Notes under the pieces: model-generated
Databases searched by the model: none
What the model was told of the DNA's origin: nothing
The model's input: the letters and a program-made list of their open reading frames with translations, nothing else
Shown here: positions 7,492-19,973 of the stretch, one piece after another
Numbering within the stretch: the first letter of the stretch is position 1
Layout: every line of letters begins with the position of its first letter
Position numbers and translations under genes: made by a program
NCBI RefSeq assembly: GCF_022682495.2
Contig: NW_026527303.1
Location: 18,251 to 82,250 of the forward strand
Reading direction: 5' to 3'
Length of the DNA stretch: 64,000 bases
From: Desmodus rotundus
Taxonomy: Eukaryota > Chordata > Mammalia > Chiroptera > Phyllostomidae

Positions 7492-9987
7492 CACTGTGCG
7501 GGGCTGGGAGTGCTGCTGGCAAGTGTGGCCCAGGGGAAATCGAGCGGTCCTCTGGGTGGCAGGGTGGGCTTCCGTTACCCAGACAGGTGCCTAGGGTCCC
7601 TGTGAAAATGGTCTGACAGGTTAAGGGTGGGTCACGTGACCCGAGGGTGACTTGTGGTAGGGGAGCCTGAGTGCGGATGCGCGGCCAGGTCTAGGCCCGA
7701 AACTAACCAGCCGCGGCTCGGACAAAAGCCATCTCCTGGGGGCCTCCCCCCTGTTCTTCCATCCGTAAAGGGAGACTGCGTTACAGATGGAAGAACAGGG
7801 GGATCTTCGCAGTGGTGGGGACGAGACGGAGGGGTCTGCGGGTTTGCCGCCCCGCAGGCCAGTTGCTCGCACCCCGGCCCCTGGTGTCCCAGCCCCATGG
7901 AGGCAGAGGGCTGTTTATCGCGTGATGCAGGTGTCCTGCGGGGGTCAAGGGACGGCGTGGGCACTCCTCCAGCAAGAGAGGTCGCCTGGGCCCCGAGAGA
8001 GCCCCCAGGATAATCCCCAGCCCTGGCCCCCGTGGCTCCAGTGGCCTCCCCAGGCTCCTGCCATGGGGCCTGGACCTGCTCACCCGGGCCCAGGTGAGCC
8101 GCAGGTGAATGCCTTTTGTGGACGCCAAGGACCGGAGGCCGCGGATGCCTTCCCGGGGAGGGGGGTTCGAGCTCTGGGGGACCGAGGTCGCAGGGGTCCC
8201 ATTCGCTTCTTGCATAGTTTAGGCCAGTCTTTACAGAGTGGAATCCGCCAGGTCCAAGTTTGCCGCCTGGGGCATGGTGGGGCCCTTTGAGCCAAAGCAA
8301 GACACTTAGCCGCTTAGGGGGAGGCATAGGCCTGAGTCCCCCGGGGAGAACCCGTCGGTGGACGTGGGTTCTGCCCGCCCGAGCGGAATCCACCTGGCTG
8401 GGCACCGTGGCCGGCCCCCGCCCCCGCCCTAGGTCCCCAGGTCTTCCCTGGGACCTCAGTCCCTGCGGGGTGGGAGAACTGCTGGGAAGTGTGGTCCACG
8501 GGAAAACGCGCGGTCCTCTGGGTGGCAGGGAGGGCTTCCGTTTTCCCGGACACGACCTCAGGGACCCTGTGAACCTGGCAGGATATCTCAAGGGTGGAGC
8601 CCATGCCCGGAGGGAGGCTTGTGGTGGGGGGGCCTGCCTGCGCATGCGCAGCCCCACGTCTGGGCCCGAAACGAACCAGCCGCGGCCGGGACAAAAGCCA
8701 TCTCCTGGGGGCCTCCCCCCTGTTCTTCCATCCGTAAAGGGGGACCCCTTTACGGATGGAAGAACAGGGGGATCTTCGTAGTGGTGGGGTCGTGACGGAG
8801 GTGTCTGCGGGTTTGCCGCCACGTAGGCCAGTTGCCCCCACCCCGGACCCTGGTGTCCCAGCGCCATGGAGGTAGAGGGCCGCTTATCAAGGGATGCAGG
8901 TGTCCTGCGGGGGTCAAGGGATGGCGTGGGCACTCCCCGGGCGAGGGCGGGCGCCTGGGCCCCAATAGCCCCTGGAAAAATCCCCAGCCCGGGCCCCCGT
9001 GGCTCCACTGGACTCCCCAGGTTCCTGCCATGGGGCCTGGTCCTGCTCACCCGGGCCCAGGTTCGCCGCAGGTGAAAGCCCTTTGCGGACGCCCAGGACC
9101 AGAGGCCGCGGATGCCTTCATGGGGAGGGGAGTTGAAGCACTGCGGGACCGAGGTCGCAGCGGTCCCAGTCACTTCTTGTGAAGTTTAGGCCAGACTTTG
9201 GAGAGTGGAAGTAGCCAGGTCCAAGTTTGCTGCCTGGGTGCAGGGTGGGGCGATTTGAGCCACAACAAGACTCCTATCCGCTTAGAGGGGGGCATAGGCC
9301 TGACTCCCAGGGGCGAACCCGTCGGTGGGCATGGGTTCCACCGCCTGGGTCGGCTCCACCTGGCAGGAAACCGTGGCCGGCCCCCCGCCCCCGCCCTGGG
9401 TCCCCACCTCTCCCTGGGACCTCAGCCTCTGCGCGGGTGGGAGAACTGCTGGGAAGTGTGGTCCACGGGAAAACGCTCGATCCTCAAGATGGAAGGGAGG
9501 GCTTCTGTTTCCCCGGACAGGTGCCCAGGGACCCTGTGAAACTGCTCTGACACCTCAAGGGTGGGTCACGTGACCCCAGGGAGGCTGGTGGCTGGGGAGC
9601 CTGAGTGCGCATGCGCGGCCCAGGTCTTGGCCCCAAAGCAGCTGGCCGCGGCTCGGAGAAAAGCCATCTCCTGGGGGCCTCCCCATGTTCTTCCAAACGT
9701 AAAGGGGAACCCTTTTACGGATGGAAGAACGGCGGGATATTCGCACTGGTGGGGACGGGAGGGAGGGGCCTAGAGGTTTGCCTCCAGGTAGGCCACTGGC
9801 TCGCACAGCGGGCCCAGGTGTCTGAGCCCCAGGGAGGCAGAGGGCCGCTTATCACGTGATGCAGGTGTCCTGCCGGGGTCAAGGGACGGCGTGGGCACTC
9901 ACCGGGCGACACAGGACGCCTGGCCCTTAGACAGGCCCCTGGAAAATCCCCCGCCCAGGCCCCCGGTCCCCAAGTCTGTCCTGCGCA
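7492..9987. repeat. Unit U4 (2,496 bp, 1-bp deletion)
   Basis: One G is lost from the G run at 8467-8470. The A hairpin is imperfect and the B hairpin (8716-8771) perfect. B carries GAGGTGTCTG, shared with U6, U13, U16, U21 and U25. Variants shared only with U6 are the G deletion, A at 9101 and C at 9408. Confidence 0.97.
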
Positions 9988-12484
9988 CACTGTGCGGGGC
10001 TGGGAGTGCGGCTGGCAAGTGTGGCCCAGGGGAAATCGAGCGGTCCTCTGGGTGGCAGGGTGGGCTTCCGTTACCCAGACAGGTGCCTAGGGTCCCTGTG
10101 AAAATGGTCTGACAGGTTAAGGGTGGGTCACGTGACCCGAGGGTGACTTGTGGTAGGGGAGCCTGAGTGCGGATGCGCGGCCAGGTCTAGGCCCGAAACT
10201 AACCAGCCGCGGCTCGGACAAAAGCCATCTCCTGGGGGCCTCCCCCCTGTTCTTCCATCCGTAAAGGGGGACCCCTTTACGGATGGAAGAACAGGGGGAT
10301 CTTCGCAGTGGTGGGGACGAGACGGAGGGGTCTGCGGGTTTGCCGCCCCGCAGGCCAGTTGCTCGCACCCCGGCCCCTGGTGTCCCAGCCCCATGGAGGC
10401 AGAGGGCTGTTTATCGCGTGATGCAGGTGTCCTGCGGGGGTCAAGGGACGGCGTGGGCACTCCTCCAGCAAGAGAGGTCGCCTGGGCCCCGAGAGAGCCC
10501 CCAGGATAATCCCCAGCCCTGGCCCCCGTGGCTCCAGTGGCCTCCCCAGGCTCCTGCCATGGGGCCTGGACCTGCTCACCCGGGCCCAGGTGAGCCGCAG
10601 GTGAATGCCTTTTGTGGACGCCAAGGACCGGAGGCCGCGGATGCCTTCCCGGGGAGGGGGGTTCGAGCTCTGGGGGACCGAGGTCGCAGGGTTCCCATTC
10701 GCTTCTTGCATAGTTTAGGCCAGTCTTTACAGAGTGGAATCCGCCAGCTCCAAGTTTGCCACCTGGGGCATGGTGGGGCCCTTTGAGCCAAAGCAAGACA
10801 CTTAGCCGCTTAGGGGGAGGCATAGGCCTGAGTCCCCCGGGGAGAACCCGTCGGTGGACGTGGGTTCTGCCCGCCCGAGCGGAATCCACCTGGCTGGGCA
10901 CCGTGGCCGGCCCCCGCCCCCGCCCTAGGTCCCCAGGTCTTCCCTGGGACCTCAGTCCCTGCGGGGGTGGGAGAACTGCTGGGAACTGTGGTCCACGGGA
11001 AAACGCGCGGTCCTCTGGGTGGCAGGGAGGGCTTCCGTTTTCCCGGACACGACCTCAGGGACCCTGTGAACCTGGCAGGATATCTCAAGGGTGGAGCCCA
11101 TGCCCGGAGGGAGGCTTGTGGTGGGGGGGCCTGCCTGCGCATGCGCAGCCCCACGTCTGGGCCCGAAACGAACCAGCCGCGGCCGGGACAAAAGCCATTT
11201 CCTGGGGGCCTCCCCCCTGTTCTTCCATCCGTAAAGGGGGACCCCTTTACGGATGGAAGAACAGGGGGATCTTCGTAGTGGTGGGGTCGTGACGGAGGGG
11301 TCTGCGGGTTTGCCGCCACGTAGGCCAGTTGCCCCCACCCCGGACCCTGGTGTCCCAGCGCCATGGAGGCAGAGGGCCGCTTATCAAGGGATGCAGGTGT
11401 CCTGCGGGGGTCAAGGGATGGCGTGGGCACTCCCCGGGCGAGGGCGGGCGCCTGGGCCCCAATAGCCCCTGGAGAAATCCCCAGCCCGGGCCCCCGTGGC
11501 TCCACTGGACTCCCCAGGTTCCTGCCATGGGGCCTGGTCCTGCTCACCCGGGCCCAGGTTCGCCGCAGGTGAAAGCCCTTTGCGGACGCCCAGGACCGGA
11601 GGCCGCGGATGCCTTCATGGGGAGGGGAGTTGAAGCTGTGCGGGACCGAGGTCGCAGCGGTCCCAGTCACTTCTTGTGAAGTTTAGGCCAGACTTTGGAG
11701 AGTGGAAGTAGCCAGGTCCAAGTTTGCCGCCTGGGTGCAGGGTGGGGCGATTTGAGCCACAACAAGACTCCTATCCGCTTAGGAGGGGGCATAGGCCTGA
11801 CTCCCTGGGGCGAACCCGTCGGTGGGCATGGGTTCCACCGCCTGGGTCCGCTCCACCTGGCAGGAAACCGTGGCCGGCCCCCCGCCCCCGCCCTGGGTCC
11901 CCACGTCTCCCTGGGACCTCAGCCTCTGCGCGGGTGGGAGAACTGCTGGGAAGTGTGGTCCACGGGAAAACGCTCGATCCTCAAGATGGAAGGGAGGGCT
12001 TCTGTTTCCCCGGACAGGTGCCCAGGGACCCTGTGAAACTGCTCTGACACCTCAAGGGTGGGTCACGTGACCCCAGGGAGGCTGGTGGCTGGGGAGCCTG
12101 AGTGCGCATGCGCGGCCCAGGTCTTGGCCCCAAAGCAGCTGGCCGCGGCTCGGAGAAAAGCCATCTCCTGGGGGCCTCCCCATGTTCTTCCAAACGTAAA
12201 GGGGAACCCTTTTACGGATGGAAGAACGGCGGGATATTCGCACTGGTGGGGACGGGAGGGAGGGGCCTACAGGTTTGCCTCCAGGTAGGCCACTGGCTCG
12301 CACAGCGGGCCCAGGTGTCTGAGCCCCAGGGAGGCAGAGGGCCGCTTATCACGTGATGCAGGTGTCCTGCCGGGGTTAAGGGACGGCGTGGGCACTCACC
12401 GGGCGACACAGGACGCCTGGCCCTTAGAGAGGCCCCTGGAAAATCCCCCGCCCAGGCCCCCGGTCCCCAAGTCTGTCCTGCGCA
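9988..12484. repeat. Unit U5 (2,497 bp)
   Basis: U5 is nearly identical to U3, but its A hairpin (10243-10298) is the perfect form. The B hairpin (11213-11268) is perfect. Private changes: TGCGGCTGG near 10010, TTGCCACCTGG near 10758 and GGGAACTGTGG near 10983. Confidence 0.97.
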
Positions 12485-14980
12485 CACTGTGCGGGGCTGG
12501 GAGTGCTGCTGGCAAGTGTGGCCCAGGGGAAATCGAGCGGTCCTCTGGGTGGCAGGGTGGGCTTCCGTTACCCAGACAGGTGCCTAGGGTCCCTGTGAAA
12601 ATGGTCTGACAGGTTAAGGGTGGGTCACGTGACCCGAGGGTGACTTGTGGTAGGGGAGCCTGAGTGCGGATGCGCGGCCAGGTCTAGGCCCGAAACTAAC
12701 CAGCCGCGGCTCGGACAAAAGCCATCTCCTGGGGGCCTCCCCCCTGTTCTTCCATCCGTAAAGGGAGACTGCGTTACAGATGGAAGAACAGGGGGATCTT
12801 CGCAGTGGTGGGGACGAGACGGAGGGGTCTGCGGGTTTGCCGCCCCGCAGGCCAGTTGCTCGCACCCCGGCCCCTGGTGTCCCAGCCCCATGGAGGCAGA
12901 GGGCTGTTTATCGCGTGATGCAGGTGTCCTGCGGGGGTCAAGGGACGGCGTGGGCACTCCTCCAGCAAGAGAGGTCGCCTGGGCCCCGAGAGAGCCCCCA
13001 GGATAATCCCCAGCCCTGGCCCCCGTGGCTCCAGTGGCCTCCCCAGGCTCCTGCCATGGGGCCTGGACCTGCTCACCCGGGCCCAGGTGAGCCGCAGGTG
13101 AATGCCTTTTGTGGACGCCAAGGACCGGAGGCCGCGGATGCCTTCCCGGGGAGGGGGGTTCGAGCTCTGGGGGACCGAGGTCGCAGGGGTCCCATTCGCT
13201 TCTTGCATAGTTTAGGCCAGTCTTTACAGAGTGGAATCCGCCAGGTCCAAGTTTGCCGCCTGGGGCATGGTGGGGCCCTTTGAGCCAAAGCAAGACACTT
13301 AGCCGCTTAGGGGGAGGCATAGGCCTGAGTCCCCCGGGGAGAACCCGTCGGTGGACGTGGGTTCTGCCCGCCCGAGCGGAATCCACCTGGCTGGGCACCG
13401 TGGCCGGCCCCCGCCCCCGCCCTAGGTCCCCAGGTCTTCCCTGGGACCTCAGTCCCTGCGGGGTGGGAGAACTGCTGGGAAGTGTGGTCCACGGGAAAAC
13501 GCGCGGTCCTCTGGGTGGCAGGGAGGGCTTCCGTTTTCCCGGACACGACCTCAGGGACCCTGTGAACCTGGCAGGATATCTCAAGGGTGGAGCCCATGCC
13601 CGGAGGGAGGCTTGTGGTGGGGGGGCCTGCCTGCGCATGCGCAGCCCCACGTCTGGGCCCGAAACGAACCAGCCGCGGCCGGGACAAAAGCCATCTCCTG
13701 GGGGCCTCCCCCCTGTTCTTCCATCCGTAAAGGGGGACCCCTTTACGGATGGAAGAACAGGGGGATCTTCGTAGTGGTGGGGTCGTGACGGAGGTGTCTG
13801 CGGGTTTGCCGCCACGTAGGCCAGTTGCCCCCACCCCGGACCCTGGTGTCCCAGCGCCATGGAGGTAGAGGGCCGCTTATCAAGGGATGCAGGTGTCCTG
13901 CGGGGGTCAAGGGATGGCGTGGGCACTCCCCGGGCGAGGGCGGGCGCCTGGGCCCCAATAGCCCCTGGAAAAATCCCCAGCCCGGGCCCCCGTGGCTCCA
14001 CTGGACTCCCCAGGTTCCTGCCATGGGGCCTGGTCCTGCTCACCCGGGCCCAGGTTCGCCGCAGGTGAAAGCCCTTTGCGGACGCCCAGGACCAGAGGCC
14101 GCGGATGCCTTCATGGGGAGGGGAGTTGAAGCACTGCGGGACCGAGGTCGCAGCGGTCCCAGTCACTTCTTGTGAAGTTTAGGCCAGACTTTGGAGAGTG
14201 GAAGTAGCCAGGTCCAAGTTTGCTGCCTGGGTGCAGGGTGGGGCGATTTGAGCCACAACAAGACTCCTATCCGCTTAGAGGGGGGCATAGGCCTGACTCC
14301 CAGGGGCGAACCCGTCGGTGGGCATGGGTTCCACCGCCTGGGTCGGCTCCACCTGGCAGGAAACCGTGGCCGGCCCCCCGCCCCCGCCCTGGGTCCCCAC
14401 CTCTCCCTGGGACCTCAGCCTCTGCGCGGGTGGGAGAACTGCTGGGAAGTGTGGTCCACGGGAAAACGCTCGATCCTCAAGATGGAAGGGAGGGCTTCTG
14501 TTTCCCCGGACAGGTGCCCAGGGACCCTGTGAAACTGCTCTGACACCTCAAGGGTGGGTCACGTGACCCCAGGGAGGCTGGTGGCTGGGGAGCCTGAGTG
14601 CGCATGCGCGGCCCAGGTCTTGGCCCCAAAGCAGCTGGCCGCGGCTCGGAGAAAAGCCATCTCCTGGGGGCCTCCCCATGTTCTTCCAAACGTAAAGGGG
14701 AACCCTTTTACGGATGGAAGAACGGCGGGATATTCGCACTGGTGGGGACGGGAGGGAGGGGCCTAGAGGTTTGCCTCCAGGTAGGCCACTGGCTCGCACA
14801 GCGGGCCCAGGTGTCTGAGCCCCAGGGAGGCAGAGGGCCGCTTATCACGTGATGCAGGTGTCCTGCCGGGGTCAAGGGACGGCGTGGGCACTCACCGGGC
14901 GACACAGGACGCCTGGCCCTTAGACAGGCCCCTGGAAAATCCCCCGCCCAGGCCCCCGGTCCCCAAGTCTGTCCTGCGCA
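12485..14980. repeat. Unit U6 (2,496 bp, 1-bp deletion)
   Basis: This is the second copy of U4, with the same G deletion (13460-13463), A at 14094 and C at 14401, each exactly 4,993 bp after its U4 partner. The A hairpin is imperfect and the B hairpin (13709-13764) perfect. Confidence 0.97.
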
Positions 14981-17476
14981 CACTGTGCGGGGCTGGGAGT
15001 GCTGCTGGCAAGTGTGGCCCAGGGGAAATCGAGCGGTCCTCTGGGTGGCAGGGTGGGCTTCCGTTACCCAGACAGGTGCCTAGGGTCCCTGTGAAAATGG
15101 TCTGACAGGTTAAGGGTGGGTCACGTGACCCGAGGGTGACTTGTGGTAGGGGAGCCTGAGTGCGGATGCGCGGCCAGGTCTAGGCCCGAAACTAACCAGC
15201 CGCGGCTCGGACAAAAGCCATCTCCTGGGGGCCTCCCCCCTGTTCTTCCATCCGTAAAGGGGGACCCCTTTACGGATGGAAGAACAGGGGGATCTTCGCA
15301 GTGGTGGGGACGAGACGGAGGGGTCTGCGGGTTTGCCGCCCCGCAGGCCAGTTGCTCGCACCCCGGCCCCTGGTGTCCCAGCCCCATGGAGGCAGAGGGC
15401 TGTTTATCGCGTGATGCAGGTGTCCTGCGGGGGTCAAGGGACGGCGTGGGCACTCCTCCAGCAAGAGAGGGCGCCTGGGCCCCGAGAGAGCCCCCAGGAT
15501 AATCCCCAGCCCTGGCCCCCGTGGCTCCAGTGGCCTCCCCAGGCTCCTGCCATGGGGCCTGGACCTGCTCACCCGGGCCCAGGTGAGCCGTAGGTGAATG
15601 CCTTTTGTGGACGCCAAGGACCGGAGGCCGCGGATGCCTTCCCGGGGAGGGGGGTTCGAGCTCTGGGGGACCGAGGTCGCAGGGGTCCCATTCGCTTCTT
15701 GCATAGTTTAGGCCAGTCTTTACAGAGTGGAATCCGCCAGGTCCAAGTTTGCCGCCTGGGGCATGGTGGGGCCCTTTGAGCCAAAGCAAGACACTTAGCC
15801 GCTTAGGGGGAGGCATAGGCCTGAGTCCCCCGGGGAGAACCCGTCGGTGGACGTGGGTTCTGCCCGCCCGAGCGGAATCCACCTGGCTGGGCACCGTGGC
15901 CGGCCCCCGCCCCCGCCCTAGGTCCCCAGGTCTTCCCTGGGACCTCAGTCCCTGCGGGGGTGGGAGAACTGCTGGGAAGTGTGGTCCACGGGAAAACGCG
16001 CGGTCCTCTGGGTGGCAGGGAGGGCTTCCGTTTTCCCGGACACGACCTCAGGGACCCTGTGAACCTGGCAGGATATCTCAAGGGTGGAGCCCATGCCCGG
16101 AGGGAGGCTTGTGGTGGGGGGGCCTGCCTGCGCATGCGCAGCCCCACGTCTGGGCCCGAAACGAACCAGCCGCGGCCTGGACAAAAGCCATCTCCTGGGG
16201 GCCTCCCCCCTGTTCTTCCATCCGTAAAGGGGGATCCCTTTACGGATGGAAGAACAGGGGGATCTTCGTAGTGGTGGGGTCGTGACGGAGGGGTCTGCGG
16301 GTTTGCCGCCACGTAGGCCAGTTGCCCCCACCCCGGACCCTGGTGTCCCAGCGCCATGGAGGCAGAGGGCCGCTTATCAAGGGATGCAGGTGTCCTGCGG
16401 GGGTCAAGGGATGGCGTGGGCACTCCCCGGGCGAGGGCGGGCGCCTGGGCCCCAATAGCCCCTGGAAAAATCCCCAGCCCTGGCCCCCGTGGCTCCACTG
16501 GACTCCCCAGGTTCCTGCCATGGGGCCTGGTCCTGCTCACCCGGGCCCAGGTTCGCCGCAGGTGAAAGCCCTTTGCGGACGCCCAGGACCGGAGGCCGCG
16601 GATGCCTTCATGGGGAGGGCAGTTGAAGCTGTGCGGGACCGAGGTCGCAGCGGTCCCAGTCACTTCTTGTGAAGTTTAGGCCAGACTTTGGAGAGTGGAA
16701 GTAGCCAGGTCCAATTTTGCCGCCTGGGTGCAGGGTGGGGCGATTTGAGCCACAACAAGACTCCTATCCGCTTAGAGGGGGGCATAGGCCTGACTCCCAG
16801 GGGCGAACCCGTCGGTGGCATGGGTTCCACCGCCTGGGTCCGCTCCACCTGGCAGGAAACCGTGGCCGGCCCCCCGCCCCCGCCCTGGGTCCCCACGTCT
16901 CCCTGGGACCTCAGCCTCTGCGCGGGTGGGAGAACTGCTGGGAAGTGTGGTCCACGGGAAAACGCTCGATCCTCAAGATGGAAGGGAGGGCTTCTGTTTC
17001 CCCGGACAGGTGCCCAGGGACCCTGTGAAACTGCTCTGACACCTCAAGGGTGGGTCACGTGACCCCAGGGAGGCTGGTGGCTGGGGAGCCTGAGTGCGCA
17101 TGCGCGGCCCAGGTCTTGGCCCCAAAGCAGCTGGCCGCGGCTCGGAGAAAAGCCATCTCCTGGGGGCCTCCCCATGTTCTTCCAAACGTAAAGGGGAACC
17201 CTTTTACGGATGGAAGAACGGCGGGATATTCGCACTGGTGGGGACGGGAGGGAGGGGCCTACGGGTTTGCCTCCAGGTAGGCCACTGGCTCGCACAGCGG
17301 GCCCAGGTGTCTGAGCCCCAGGGAGGCAGAGGGCCGCTTATCACGTGATGCAGGTGTCCTGCCGGGGTCAAGGGACGGCGTGGGCACTCACCGGGCGACA
17401 CAGGACGCCTGGCCCTTAGAGAGGCCCCTGGAAAATCCCCCGCCCAGGCCCCCGGTCCCCAAGTCTGTCCTGCGCA
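14981..17476. repeat. Unit U7 (2,496 bp, 1-bp deletion in C)
   Basis: The A hairpin (15236-15291) is perfect. The B hairpin (16206-16261) has GATCCC at its centre, which opens the innermost pair and makes a GGATCC site. C has CCAATTTTGCC and a one-G deletion (GGTGGCATGGG near 16815). A private GCGGCCTGGAC lies near 16176. Confidence 0.97.
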
Positions 17477-19973
17477 CACTGTGCGGGGCTGGGAGTGCTG
17501 CTGGCAAGTGTGGCCCAGGGGAAATCGAGCGGTCCTCTGGGTGGCAGGGTGGGCTTCCGTTACCCAGACAGGTGCCTAGGGTCCCTGTGAAAATGGTCTG
17601 ACAGGTTAAGGGTGGGTCACGTGACTCGAGGGTGACTTGTGGTAGGGGAGCCTGAGTGCGGATGCGCGGCCAGGTCTAGGCCCGAAACTAACCAGCCGCG
17701 GCTCGGACAAAAGCCATCTCCTGGGGGCCTCCCCCCTGTTCTTCCATCCGTAAAGGGAGACTGCGTTACAGATGGAAGAACAGGGGGATCTTCGCAGTGG
17801 TGGGGACGAGACGGAGGGGTCTGCGGGTTTGCCGCCCCGCAGGCCAGTTGCTCGCACCCCGGCTCCTGGTGTCCCAGCCCCATGGAGGCAGAGGGCTGTT
17901 TATCGCGTGATGCAGGTGTCCTGCGGGGGTCAAGGGACGGCGTGGGCACTCCTCCAGCAAGAGAGGGCGCCTGGGCCCCGAGAGAGCCCCCAGGATAATC
18001 CCCAGCCCTGGCCCCCGTGGCTCCAGTGGCCTCCCCAGGCTCCTGCCATGGGGCCTGGACCTGCTCACCCGGGCCCAGGTGAGCCGCAGGTGAATGCCTT
18101 TTGTGGACGCCAAGGACCGGAGGCCGCGGATGCCTTCCCGGGGAGGGGGGTTCGAGCTCTGGGGGACCGAGGTCGCAGGGGTCCCATTCGCTTCTTGCAT
18201 AGTTTAGGCCAGTCTTTACAGAGTGGAATCCGCCAGGTCCAAGTTTGCCGCCTGGGGCATGGTGGGGCCCTTTGAGCCAAAGCAAGACACTTAGCCGCTT
18301 AGGGGGAGGCATAGGCCTGAGTCCCCCGGGGAGAACCCGTCGGTGGACGTGGGTTCTGCCCGCCCGAGCGGAATCCACCTGGCTGGGCACCGTGGCCGGC
18401 CCCCGCCCCCGCCCTAGGTCCCCAGGTCTTCCCTGGGACCTCAGTCCCTGCGGGGGTGGGAGAACTGCTGGGAAGTGTGGTCCACGGGAAAACGCGCGGT
18501 CCTCTGGGTGGCAGGGAGGGCTTCCGTTTTCCCGGACACGACCTCAGGGACCCTGTGAACCTGGCAGGATATCTCAAGGGTGGAGCCCATGCCCGGAGGG
18601 AGGCTTGTGGTGGGGGGGCCTGCCTGCGCATGCGCAGCCCCACGTCTGGGCCCGAAACGAACCAGCCGCGGCCGGGACAAAAGCCATCTCCTGGGGGCCT
18701 CCCCCCTGTTCTTCCATCCGTAAAGGGGGACCCCTTTACGGATGGAAGAACAGGGGGATCTTCGTAGTGGTGGGGTCGTGACGGAGGGGTCTGCGGGTTT
18801 GCCGCCACGTAGGCCAGTTGCCCCCACCCCGGACCCTGGTGTCCCAGCGCCATGGAGGCAGAGGGCCGCTTATCAAGGGATGCAGGTGTCCTGCGGGGGT
18901 CAAGGGATGGCGTGGGCACTCCCCGGGCGAGGGCGGGCGCCTGGGCCCCAATAGCCCCTGGAAAAATCCCCAGCCCTGGCCCCCGTGGCTCCACTGGACT
19001 CCCCAGGTTCCTGCCATGGGGCCTGGTCCTGCTCACCCGGGCCCAGGTTCGCCGCAGGTGAAAGCCCTTTGCGGACGCCCAGGACCGGAGGCCGCGGATG
19101 CCTTCATGGGGAGGGGAGTTGAAGCTGTGCGGGACCGAGGTCGCAGCGGTCCCAGTCACTTCTTGTGAAGTTTAGGCCAGACTTTGGAGAGTGGAAGTAG
19201 CCAGGTCCAAGTTTGCCGCCTGGGTGCAGGGTGGGGCGATTTGAGCCACAACAAGACTCCTATCCGCTTAGGAGGGGGCATAGGCCTGACTCCCAGGGGC
19301 GAACCCGTCGGTGGGCATGGGTTCCACCACCTGGGTCGGCTCCACCTGGCAGGAAACCGTGGCCGGCCCCCCGCCCCCGCCCTGGGTCCCCACGTCTCCC
19401 TGGGACCTCAGTCTCTGCGCGGGTGGGAGAACTGCTGGGAAGTGTGGTCCACGGGAAAACGCTCGATCCTCAAGATGGAAGGGAGGGCTTCTGTTTCCCC
19501 GGACAGGTGCCCAGGGACCCTGTGAAACTGCTCTGACACCTCAAGGGTGGGTCACGTGACCCCAGGGAGGCTGGTGGCTGGGGAGCCTGAGTGCGCATGC
19601 GCGGCCCAGGTCTTGGCCCCAAAGCAGCTGGCCGCGGCTCGGAGAAAAGCCATCTCCTGGGGGCCTCCCCATGTTCTTCCAAACGTAAAGGGGAACCCTT
19701 TTACGGATGGAAGAACGGCGGGATATTCGCACTGGTGGGGACGGGAGGGAGGGGCCTACGGGTTTGCCTCCAGGTAGGCCAGTTTCTCGCACAGCGGGCC
19801 CAGGTGTCTGAGCCCCAGGGAGGCAGAGGGCCGCTTATCGCGTGATGCAGGTGTCCTGCCGGGGTCAAGGGACGGCGTGGGCACTCACCGGGCGACACAG
19901 GACGCCTGGCCCTTAGAGAGGCCCCTGGAAAATCCCCCGCCCAGGCCCCCGGTCCCCAAGTCTGTCCTGCGCA
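17477..19973. repeat. Unit U8 (2,497 bp)
   Basis: The A E-box palindrome is altered to GTGACTC, as in U18, U19, U21, U23 and U25. The A hairpin is imperfect and the B hairpin (18702-18757) perfect. The second C E-box is CGCGTG. C has CCACCACCTGG near 19325 and CAGTCTCTGCG near 19409, shared with U19 and U23. Confidence 0.97.

Larger units (their letters stand above)
4995..9987. repeat. Two-unit duplication, copy 1 (U3-U4, 4,993 bp)
   Basis: It matches 9988-14980 with the same U4/U6-specific deletion and substitutions at a constant 4,993-bp offset. The main differences are the A hairpin of U3 and a few substitutions private to U5. Confidence 0.9.
9988..14980. repeat. Two-unit duplication, copy 2 (U5-U6, 4,993 bp)
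   Basis: It lies directly after copy 1. Private changes near 10010, 10758 and 10983, and the perfect A hairpin (10243-10298), distinguish it. Confidence 0.9.

Noticed and set aside
7632..9173. 513-codon minus-strand frame in U4 (and U6 at 12625-14166)
   Set aside because: It exists only because a one-G deletion at 8467-8470 joins the two shorter chance frames. A frameshift that lengthens a frame in two duplicated copies is not evidence of a gene.
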